Shown here: positions 26,683-34,700 of the stretch, piece by piece | How the letters are laid out: each line of letters begins with the position of its first letter | Position numbering within the stretch: position 1 is the first letter of the stretch | From: CAYSYY01 sp964576115 [NCBI: uncultured Gemmatimonadota bacterium] | Lineage (GTDB): Bacteria > Blakebacterota > Blakebacteria > Blakebacterales | Length of the DNA stretch: 51,455 nt | NCBI GenBank assembly: GCA_964576115.1 | Contig: CAZNUA010000019.1 | Coordinates: forward strand, 12,096 to 63,550 | Reading direction: 5' to 3' | Notes under the pieces: generated by a model | Told to the model about the DNA's origin: nothing | The model's input: the letters and a program-made list of their open reading frames with translations, nothing else | Databases searched by the model: none | Program-made: the position numbers and the translations under genes

Positions 26683-27759
26683 TCACGCCAGACTGCTCCG
26701 GACCAGGTCGGCCCGCAGAACATCGCGCTCGCTCGGATTGAGAACCCGACCCTCGCGTCGCTCCAGATGAGCGGGTTGGACGAGGATCGTTAGTACGTCT
26801 AACTTCTCTTTTTCGACGTCCGACACAAGCCCCATGTTCACGCCAAAGCGGACGGCACTGAGCAGGTTCATCCCCTCCCGCAGGGCCAGGATACGCGCGC
26901 TCCTCAGGGTGGCCAGAGCCCGGTGGACCTTGTCCTCGACCTGCAGGCGCGCCTCGCGGGTCAGCGTGTCGCGGGCCTCGAGCTCGTATTCCACCAGCTT
27001 GCGACCGGCGCTGAAGAGGGTGTTGATGATGTCCTCTTCCGACCGCCCCAGGGTGAGCTGATTGGCGATACGGAAGAGGTTGCCGAAAACGGCCGAACCC
27101 TCTCCGAAAACGCCCCTGACTTCCATCCCGTACCGGGTGATACGTCGCAGAACGTCCTCGGCCTCGTCGGTCAGCACCAGTGCCGGCAGGTGGGCCAGAA
27201 TACTGGCGCGCAGACCTGTCCCCGCTGCGGTGGGGCTGACCGTAAGGTAACCGAAATCGGGGCTGAATGCGAACGGGAGTGTGTCACCGAGGGCATCGTC
27301 GACAGCGTCGATCCGTTCCCAGGCCAGGCCCGGCTCGAAACCCGACATGGTGCAGGCCAGGCGCAGGTGGTCGCCCTCGTTCAGACCCGCCACCAGCGCT
27401 TCGTCGGCGCTGAAAGCCACCCCGGCGGGGTGCCCGCTCTCGGCCAGTCCCACCCCGATCATAAACCGCTCCACCAGCAGGCGGCGGTCGCTCCAGACCA
27501 GATCCTCGAGCGCCGCCCGGGCCCGGACGGCGAAAGCCTCACTGCGGTCCAGGGCTTCGGCCATACGGCCGCGGTTTTCGCGATTGGCGGTCTCATCGGC
27601 CCGGTGCGGGAACACCGTCGCCCGCAGGTTGCGGGCCAGGCGGACCCGGGTGGAGAGAATGACTCCCTCGCCGGGATCATCTCCCGAAGCCGGGGCGAGG
27701 AGCCAGCCGGGAGGCCGGGTGCTCAGCTCCTGCAGGGTATTCTCGAAACCGGCCCCCAT
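26683..27759 (-). CDS. mcsB: Protein-arginine kinase McsB with altered NEED box
   Basis: Phosphagen-kinase-family enzyme that phosphorylates arginines on proteins and marks them for ClpC. Visible motifs are ILSTRVRLARNLRATVFPHR (nucleotide-binding arginines), AGTGLRASILAHLPALVLT, RGVFGEGSAVFGNLFRIANQ with the catalytic-loop Glu, LGRSEEDII, and the C-terminal RDVLRADLVR that fits the RDXXRA phosphoarginine sensor. The NEED box reads NEGDHLRL: the second glutamate, a catalytic residue in phosphagen kinases, is glycine. Whether the first glutamate compensates is unknown. Length from the ATG at 27759 is 358 aa; the start lies 1 nt after the mcsA stop. The frame stays open upstream over mcsA but has no kinase character there. 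Confidence 0.92.
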   Translation of the reverse strand: MGAGFENTLQELSTRPPGWLLAPASGDDPGEGVILSTRVRLARNLRATVFPHRADETANRENRGRMAEALDRSEAFAVRARAALEDLVWSDRRLLVERFMIGVGLAESGHPAGVAFSADEALVAGLNEGDHLRLACTMSGFEPGLAWERIDAVDDALGDTLPFAFSPDFGYLTVSPTAAGTGLRASILAHLPALVLTDEAEDVLRRITRYGMEVRGVFGEGSAVFGNLFRIANQLTLGRSEEDIINTLFSAGRKLVEYELEARDTLTREARLQVEDKVHRALATLRSARILALREGMNLLSAVRFGVNMGLVSDVEKEKLDVLTILVQPAHLERREGRVLNPSERDVLRADLVRSSLA

Positions 27760-27760
27760 C

Positions 27761-28315
27761 TCACTCCGCTCCCTCACCCGTTCCGGCGGTCGGGCCCGGA
27801 TCGTCGAGCCGGCGGAGTCGGTCGCGCAGCTCGGCGGCCTCTTCGAAGGCCTCGCTGCGCACGGCTTCCTCGAGCGCGGAACGCAGCAGGGCGGGATCCT
27901 CCTCCGCAGGCAGGGCGTGCGCTCCGGTGTAGGTCTTGCCCAGATGTTCTTCGGAACCGTGAACCCGCCGCAGAATCTCGCGCAGGGGTTCAGCGAAGGA
28001 CGCATAGCAGGTCGGACAGCCCAGGAGCCCCGACTCCCGGAACTCGCGGAAGGTCCAGCCGCAGCGGGGGCAGGCGACCGCATCGAGGGGGTGACCGCCC
28101 TCGGGCACCTGGTTCTCTTCGGTGATCTGCTCGAGGATGTCGCGGAAGATCAGATCGACGTGCAGGGGATTCTTGAGGACCGGTGTGGGTACGCCCCGCT
28201 TTTCGACACACCCCTGGCAGAGATGGAGCACCTCTTTCCTGCCCTCCCTGACCTCGGTGTAGATGACGGTGGCGACACGCTGGCCGCAATCCTGGCAGAG
28301 CATCGGGTATTTCAC
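27761..28315 (-). CDS. mcsA: McsA-type zinc-finger/UVR activator of McsB
   Basis: Adaptor and activator for McsB and ClpC, 184 aa. An N-terminal four-Cys site (MLCQDCGQ ... HLCQGCVEK) and a second one (ACPRCGWTFREF ... LGCPTC) should bind zinc, as in McsA. The C-terminal part (about residues 135-170) is a UVR motif helical pair (ALEEAVRSEAFEEAAELRDRLR), matching the ClpC/UvrB interaction motif. It lies directly before mcsB and clpC as in Firmicutes, but no ctsR repressor gene precedes it; instead lolD ends 13 nt upstream. Confidence 0.92.
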   Translation of the reverse strand: MKYPMLCQDCGQRVATVIYTEVREGRKEVLHLCQGCVEKRGVPTPVLKNPLHVDLIFRDILEQITEENQVPEGGHPLDAVACPRCGWTFREFRESGLLGCPTCYASFAEPLREILRRVHGSEEHLGKTYTGAHALPAEEDPALLRSALEEAVRSEAFEEAAELRDRLRRLDDPGPTAGTGEGAE

Positions 28316-28328
28316 CCCCGTGGCGTGA

Positions 28329-29055
<727 letters not shown>

Positions 29056-29063
<8 letters not shown>

Positions 29064-30306
29064 CACGGATCGCCTCCACGGGTACGAGCGAGGCCGCCCG
29101 GCGAGCCGGGTAGAGGCTGGCGGCGTAGCAGATGAGCAGGCTCACGGCCGTGATGAGCAGGAAGTCAAGCAGGCGCATGTCGATCGGTACGGCACTGATG
29201 AAATACACATCGGGCGGAATCGAGATCAGCCGGAAGGTCTGCTGAGCCCAGCAGAAACCGTACCCCAGCACCAGACCGAGCACGGTCCCGATGACCCCCA
29301 CGATCATTCCCTGGGTGACGAAAACCCGCTGCATGGCCGCCCGGGTGGCGCCCATCGCCTTGAGGATGCCGATATCCTTCTTTTTCTCCAGGACCACCAT
29401 GATCAGGGTCGAGACGATATTGAAAGCCGCCACCATGATGATCAGCCCCAGAATGATGAACATTGCCCACTTCTCGATGCTCATCCAGGCGAAGAGGTTC
29501 TTGTTCTGATCGATCCAGCTGATGATCCAGTAGGGATACTGCAGTTTGCTCTCGAGGCGTTTCTTGATCGTCCCGGCCCGCCACATGTCATCGAGCCGGA
29601 TCGAGAGGCCGGTGACCCGGTCGCCCATGCCCAGCAGATCCTGGGCGGCCCCCAGACCCAGGTAGACATAGGCGATATCGTACTCGTAGAGCCCCGTCTT
29701 GAAGACCCCGGTGATCTTGACATTGCGCATCCGGACCGAGGGCATCATCGGCAGCGTGCCGCCGGTGCTCTCCATCTCGGGAATGACGATCGCCACCCCC
29801 TCCTGCCCTACCCCGCCGATCTGCTGGCTGAGATCGTAGCCGGCGATCATGCCGTACAGATTGACCCGCCCCTTCGTGAAGATGCCGAAATCGATCGCCC
29901 CGTAGTGGATCTTGTCGGCCAGCCGGTAGACGGCATCGGCCGTGGCCGGATCGATGCCGCGGATGACGGCGGTGGTGCGCTGGGCGCCCTGGATCAGACC
30001 TTCGGCTTCGATGAAGGGGGTCACCCCGATCACCCCTTCCACGGCGGCGATGGTATCCATCAGTGCGGGCCACGCTTCGCCCGCCACACCGCGGTTGTGA
30101 AAGGTAACGATCCGCAGGTGGGCGTCGGTGTCGAGGATCTTCTGCCGGACCTCGGTCTCGAGGCCGTTCATGGTGCTCAGCACGATCGCCAGGGCGGCCA
30201 CCCCGATCGCCACGCCGCCGACCGAAAAATAGGTGATGATCGAGATGAACCGGGTGCGGCGGCGCGAGCGCAGGTACCGGCCGGCTATGAAGCTCTCGTA
30301 TCGCAC
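29056..30306 (-). CDS. lolE: LolC/LolE family lipoprotein-releasing permease
   Basis: Inner-membrane subunit of the lipoprotein release complex, 416 aa. An N-terminal segment (about residues 22-45) follows the family start YESFIAGRYLRSRRRTRFIS; a large periplasmic domain spans about 50-265, and three more segments (about 275-300, 320-350, 375-400) hold the FtsX-like core with KKKDIGILKAMGATRAAMQR. It ends YPARRAASLVPVEAIRDE. Only one LolC/E-type gene is present, so the complex is probably homodimeric, as in bacteria with a single LolF-type subunit. LolC versus LolE cannot be told apart. Confidence 0.9.
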
Positions 30307-30319
30307 GCGCTCGCCTTTC

Positions 30320-31993
30320 TCAGGTTACGGCCCCCGGGTCCTGCCCGGCGTCGGGGTCGTCCCGATTCTCCGGAGCCCCGGATTCGTCCGCAGCGGCGGC
30401 TCCCGATCCGCCCTCTCCCCCCTCGGGACGCATGACGGGGAAGAGGATCACGTCGCGGATCGAGGGGGTGCCGGTCAGGAGCATGACCACCCGATCGATC
30501 CCCACCCCGAGCCCGCCGGTCGGGGGCATACCGAACTCCAGAGCCCGCACGAAGTCGGCGTCGAACCGCTGGGCTTCCTCGTCCCCGAGTTCGAGCAGGG
30601 CCAGCTGCGAGCGGAAACGCTCCCGCTGGTCGTCGGGATCGTTCAGCTCGCTGAAAGCGTTGGCAAACTCCATCCCGGCGATCACCAGCTCGAACCGCTC
30701 GGTCAGACCCGGCCTGCCTCTGTGACGCTTGGCCAGGGGACTGAGTTCCAGCGGGTGGTCGATCACGAAGACCGGCTGCAGCAGATGGGGCTCGGCCCAG
30801 TGGCCGAAGGCTGCGTCCAGCAGTGCGGCCCGCCCCAGAGCGTTCTCGACCTCGGCCCCGTCGGCCGTGAGCGAGGCCCGCAGCTCATCGTCATTCATCT
30901 CGAGGACCGCCGGACCGCCGTGGTCGCCGATCAGGTCGGGCCATGTCCGCCGCGGCCACGGCGGGCTCAGATCGATCTCGACTCCCTCGAAGGTGACGGT
31001 GGCTTCGCCCTCGAGAACGGTGTCGATCCAGTGGCTGAACATCGCTTCGACCAGGGTCATGATGTCGCCGTAATCGGCAAACGCCTGGTAGAGTTCGAGC
31101 ATCGTGAACTCGGGATTGTGGCGCTTGTCGAGACCCTCGTTGCGGAAGATCCGGCCGATTTCGTAGACCTTCTCCAGCCCCCCCACGATCAACCGCTTGT
31201 GGTGCAGTTCGATCGCAATGCGCAGGTACATCTCGATGTCCAGCGCGTTGTGCAGGGTGGTGAAGGGACGGGCGCTGGCCCCGCCGTGCAGGGTCTGCAG
31301 GATCGGTGTTTCGACCTCGAGAAACCCGCGGTCGTCGAGAAAAGCGCGCAGTTCGGTGACGATCCGGGCCCGCCGGCGGAAGACCTCGCGCACCCCGGGA
31401 TTGACGAAGAGATCGACGTAGCGCTGGCGGTAGCGCAGTTCCTTGTCGGCGAAGGCGTAGTGGGTCGTTTCCTCGCCCGTGTCGGGATCGGTCGTCGTCT
31501 TCGGGGTGGGAATCGGCCGTAGCGACTTGGCCAGCACCGCCAGGCTCTCCACGGCCAGGGTCCTTTCACCGGTGCGGGTGACCATGAGAGTGCCCTCGAC
31601 TCCGATCCAGTCCCCCAGATCGAGCAGCTCGCCGACCGCCCAGGCCTGATCCCCGACCGTGTCCTTTTTCACATACAGCTGCAGACTGCCGGTGGCGTCG
31701 AGCAGATCGGTGAAGAAAGTCTTGCCGTGCCGGCGCATGGTCATGAGCCGGCCCGCCAGGCGCAGGCGGGGAGGATCCTCCCCCTCCCCGGCCGGGCCAC
31801 AGAGATCGTCCCACTGCGTCAGCACTTCGCCGACACTGTGGGTCCGCTCCCAACGGTAGGGCCACGGTTCGATCCCCAGGGCGGCGAGTTCCTGCAGGTG
31901 CTGCCGCCGGGCGGCGACGTACTGGTCCTCCTCGGCTGCCCGGTCGCCGCCCGGGGTCGGTGACGGTTCCCGCTCTCGGTTGGATTCGGTCAC
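30320..31993 (-). CDS. lysS: Lysine--tRNA ligase, class II
   Basis: Charges tRNA-Lys. The N-terminal OB-fold anticodon-binding domain (about residues 75-185, LRLAGRLMTMRRHGKTFFTDL) is followed by the class II catalytic core: motif 1 near VFRRRARIVTELRAFLDDRGFLEVETPIL, motif 2 with YEIGRIFRNEGLDKRHNPEFT and motif 3 GLGVGIDRVVMLLTG. A Gly/Asp/Glu-rich tail of about 40 residues follows motif 3 and is not part of the usual fold. The GTG start has GGGGAG 5 nt upstream. The 94-nt gap to the preceding gene is the largest in this run and may hold an internal promoter. Confidence 0.95.
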   Translation of the reverse strand: MTESNREREPSPTPGGDRAAEEDQYVAARRQHLQELAALGIEPWPYRWERTHSVGEVLTQWDDLCGPAGEGEDPPRLRLAGRLMTMRRHGKTFFTDLLDATGSLQLYVKKDTVGDQAWAVGELLDLGDWIGVEGTLMVTRTGERTLAVESLAVLAKSLRPIPTPKTTTDPDTGEETTHYAFADKELRYRQRYVDLFVNPGVREVFRRRARIVTELRAFLDDRGFLEVETPILQTLHGGASARPFTTLHNALDIEMYLRIAIELHHKRLIVGGLEKVYEIGRIFRNEGLDKRHNPEFTMLELYQAFADYGDIMTLVEAMFSHWIDTVLEGEATVTFEGVEIDLSPPWPRRTWPDLIGDHGGPAVLEMNDDELRASLTADGAEVENALGRAALLDAAFGHWAEPHLLQPVFVIDHPLELSPLAKRHRGRPGLTERFELVIAGMEFANAFSELNDPDDQRERFRSQLALLELGDEEAQRFDADFVRALEFGMPPTGGLGVGIDRVVMLLTGTPSIRDVILFPVMRPEGGEGGSGAAAADESGAPENRDDPDAGQDPGAVT

Positions 31994-32087
31994 ATCAGCT
32001 CCCCGTTCGGGCTTCGATCATGTCAGCTTCCCCTCACTCGCGGTGGTCCGGCCCGCCTGCGGAGCTGCGGTCTGCGCCGACCGCCTC

Positions 32088-32741
32088 TCAAATCAATATA
32101 TCGGGTCGCCGCCGCACCACCTCGGTGATTCCCGCATTGTGCAGATCGCTGCGCACCACCCGCCACCGCCGGTCGAAACGCAGAAAGGAAAGCAGCAGCA
32201 GGATGGTACCCTGATGACTGACGACCAGTCGCTCGCGGCTGACCGGAGATCCTTCTCCGGCCGGGGGACGCCACTGCAGCAGTGCCCGCCAGGCCCGCAC
32301 CACCCGTCCCCGGGCCGCATAGACGGTTTCCTCGATATCGTAGAGGGGCAGGAACTGCCGCGCCATACTCCGCAGGAACCACGACCGCAGGGGCCGCGGA
32401 TCGCGATGCTTGTACAGCGGTTCATGGGCGGTCGGCACGAACTCGCGGAAACCCGCCATCGAGACGATCGGCAGACCGAGTCCCTCGGCCAGGATATCGG
32501 CGCTCGCGATCGCCCGGGGCAGCGTGGAAGCATGCACCGCGGCCAGGTTGTGATCGGCGAAGAACTCGACCAGAGCCGCAATCTGGCGATGTCCCTCCCC
32601 GGTCATCTCGCGATCGTCCGAACCCAGCACGATGCGGTTGTACTCGGCCAGGGTCAGCAGGCGCCGGCGGCTGTACATGTTGTCTCGGGTCTGCCCGTGG
32701 CGTACGACCCAGACCCGATCGACCAGTCCGGCACTGCGCAT
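32088..32741 (-). CDS. Histidine phosphatase (phosphoglycerate mutase-like)
   Basis: A 217-aa member of histidine phosphatase clade 1. The phospho-acceptor motif is VVRHGQTRDN near residue 13, the conserved Arg/Glu region is ASTLPRAIASADILAEGLGL, and the second histidine is in VVSHQGTILLLL. Substrate cannot be predicted; GpmB/CobC-type relatives range from phosphoglycerate to alpha-ribazole phosphate. It lies between prfB (16 nt) and lysS (94 nt). No good Shine-Dalgarno sequence precedes the ATG, so coupling to prfB translation is possible. Confidence 0.87.
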   Translation of the reverse strand: MRSAGLVDRVWVVRHGQTRDNMYSRRRLLTLAEYNRIVLGSDDREMTGEGHRQIAALVEFFADHNLAAVHASTLPRAIASADILAEGLGLPIVSMAGFREFVPTAHEPLYKHRDPRPLRSWFLRSMARQFLPLYDIEETVYAARGRVVRAWRALLQWRPPAGEGSPVSRERLVVSHQGTILLLLSFLRFDRRWRVVRSDLHNAGITEVVRRRPDILI

Positions 32742-32757
32742 GCCGCGCGAGGGCTCC

Positions 32758-33859
32758 TTACTCTTCCTTGGTCCAGGTCAGAAAACCTTCGATGAAGGCC
32801 CCGAGATCCCCGTCGAGTACGGCCTGGACGTTGGAGGTTTCCACCCCGGTGCGATGATCTTTGACCATCGTATAGGGGTGCAGCACGTACGAGCGGATCT
32901 GGCTGCCCCACTCGATTTTCTTCTTTTTCGCCTCCAGCTTGTTCTGCCGCTCCCGCTGCTTCTCGAGTTCGAGCTGGTACAGTCGCGAGCGCAGGATCCG
33001 CATGGCCATGTCGCGGTTGCGGTGCTGGGACCGTTCGGCCTGGGACTGGGCCACGATCCCGGTCGGCAGGTGGGTGATCCGGACCGCGCTCGAAGTTTTG
33101 TTCACGTGCTGTCCCCCCGCTCCGCTGGCCCGGTAGGTATCGATCCGCAGGTCACCCTCGTCGATCTCGATTGCGATGTCGTCATCGACCGCGGGGGTGA
33201 CGAAAACGCTCGCAAAGCTGGTATGGCGGCGCGAGGAAGCGTCGTAGGGGCTGATCCGCACCAGGCGGTGTACCCCCGACTCGGATTTGAGATACCCGTA
33301 GGCGTACTGACCCTCGATATCGAGGGTGACATCCTTGACGCCCGCTTCCTCACCGGGCTGGAAATCGAGGACGGTCTGGGCATAGCCGGCCTGCTCGATA
33401 TAGCGGGTGTACATGCGGTACAGCATCTCGGCCCAGTCCTGCGACTCGGTTCCGCCGGCGCCGGGATGGATGGTCAGAATCGCACCCAGCCGGTCTTCGG
33501 ACCGGGAGAGGGTGCTGGCCAGTTCGAGCCGGTCCACTTCCCGGCCCAGGTGCTCGACCCCACGGCCGAGCTCGGCCTCGAGCCCCTCGTCGCTCTCCTC
33601 GGCGAGCAGTTCCTCCATCGCCTCCAGATCGCCCAGGCTCTTTTCGGCCGCCCGCCACGGTTCGATGACGCTCTTGGCCTGCTTGACGGCCTCGATGGCT
33701 ATCTGGGCCGATTCCCGGTCATCCCAGAAACCGGGCTCCGCCATCCGTTTTTCGAGCCGGGTCAGTTCTTCTTCGTGATGAGCGACCTCAAAGAAACCTC
33801 CCGAGTTCGACGATCCGGGAGCGGAGGTCTTCCAGGCGGTCGGCGTATATCGTAGGCAT
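32758..33859 (-). CDS. prfB: Peptide chain release factor 2, with programmed +1 frameshift
   Basis: Terminates translation at UGA and UAA codons. The gene is in two overlapping frames: ATG at 33859 opens 23 codons ending in CTT, then an in-frame TGA (33788-33790), and the rest (about 343 codons) continues in the +1 frame to 32758, giving 366 aa in total. The catalytic GGQ is in GAGGQHVNKTSSAVR. The stop-codon recognition tripeptide, normally SPF, reads SPY (VRISPYDASSRR). The order of domains and length match RF2. It follows the HIT gene by 5 nt. An annotation starting after the shift would miss the N-terminus. Confidence 0.95.
33788..33802 (-). promoter_or_regulatory. RF2 autoregulatory frameshift site
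   Basis: On the minus strand GGGAGG (complement of 33797-33802) is followed by a 3-nt spacer TTT and then the slippery CTT TGA. Spacing is the same as in the E. coli prfB site (Shine-Dalgarno-like element, 3 nt, CUU UGA). Low RF2 slows termination at the UGA and lets the ribosome slip +1, raising RF2 output. Confidence 0.93.
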
Positions 33860-33864
33860 GTTCT

Positions 33865-34413
33865 TCAGTCATCCCTCCGGCGGTCGAACACTGGCCGCAG
33901 GCGTGCATAGGTGGCGGTGAGGTCCTCGGAGAGCACCTTGGTGTCCCCCAGAACCGGCATGAAATTTGTATCCCCGACCCAGCGGGGAACCACATGCAGG
34001 TGCAGGTGGTCGACGATCCCGGCTCCCGCCGCCCGGCCCAGGTTGAAGCCCAGGTTGAATCCCTGGGCCCGCAGGGCTTCGCCCAGGATTTCTGTACAGA
34101 TCCCGGCCACCCGCATGATCTCGGCCAGGGCGACGTCGTCCAGATCGCCGATCTGGGCCTGATGATCGTAGGGCACGACCATCAGGTGGCCGGTGTTGTA
34201 GGGGTAGAGATTCATGAGGACGTAGGTCAGCTCGAAACGGGCGACGATCAGCTTCTCCTCGTCGGTGCGCCCGGTGTCGCCGGGGATGGTGCAGAGAACG
34301 CACTCCTCGGGCTCGGGGGCACTGATGTAGGCATAGCGCCACGGCGCCCAGAGCCGTTCGGGCCCGACCCCGACCGGACGCGTCCCCGGTTCCGCCGACT
34401 CGCTCTGGCTCAT
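33865..34413 (-). CDS. HIT family hydrolase or Ap4A phosphorylase-like protein
   Basis: A 182-aa histidine-triad nucleotide-binding protein. The active-site triad is HLHLHVVPRW near residue 140, preceded by YNTGHLMVVPYDHQ. The N-terminus RLWAPWRYAYI followed by CVLC resembles the mycobacterial-type HIT proteins described as Ap4A phosphorylases; both cysteines could bind zinc. The substrate is likely a dinucleoside polyphosphate or nucleotide conjugate. I chose ATG 34413; the frame is open farther upstream only through Arg/Gly-rich sequence arising from the tandem repeat. It leads the prfB-lysS-lol-mcs-clpC run. Confidence 0.88.
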   Translation of the reverse strand: MSQSESAEPGTRPVGVGPERLWAPWRYAYISAPEPEECVLCTIPGDTGRTDEEKLIVARFELTYVLMNLYPYNTGHLMVVPYDHQAQIGDLDDVALAEIMRVAGICTEILGEALRAQGFNLGFNLGRAAGAGIVDHLHLHVVPRWVGDTNFMPVLGDTKVLSEDLTATYARLRPVFDRRRDD

Positions 34414-34472
34414 GATCCCGTCCGTTCCGTACTGCGGGCGTTCCCGAACCCCGTACCATCCCGCACCGCTGA

Positions 34473-34530
34473 TGATCCCGATCCGCAGGCGATCCCGAGC
34501 CGCGGTCGATCCCGAGCCGCAGTCAATCCC
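34473..34530. repeat. 17-bp tandem repeat upstream of the HIT gene
   Basis: Three near-identical 17-bp units (34473-34489, 34490-34506, 34507-34523; consensus CGATCCCGAGCCGCNGT) and the start of a fourth (34524-) lie 60-117 nt before the HIT start codon. A more diverged copy may begin near 34412. They lie between an AT-rich stretch and the first gene of the operon, so they are probably in the 5' leader. Confidence 0.7.
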
Positions 34531-34640
34531 GGTCCTCCTGCAGCACCGAATATAGGGACTGGTACCGACCCGGTCCACCACCCACCGGCCGGGATCGGAT
34601 GCCGGCCGGAAACCGGGTTCGCACGCAGGCCCGGAAATAC

Positions 34641-34700
34641 TTCAAGTGTTACTTTACTATATTCATTTATTTCACTTCCTATATGCTTCTTACATCCTAT
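34641..34700. other. AT-rich stretch, likely promoter zone of the HIT-prfB run
   Basis: This segment is markedly AT-rich compared with its surroundings and overlaps the end of the M14 peptidase gene. On the minus strand it holds TATAGT (5 of 6 matches to a -10 box, complement of 34659-34664 approximately), but no good -35 hexamer at 17 nt. With the tandem repeat it fills the 276-bp gap 34414-34689, in which I see no gene. Confidence 0.4.

Noticed and set aside
34473-34530. 17-bp repeats as a CRISPR array
   Set aside because: The units abut with no spacers, are too short, and no cas gene is near.
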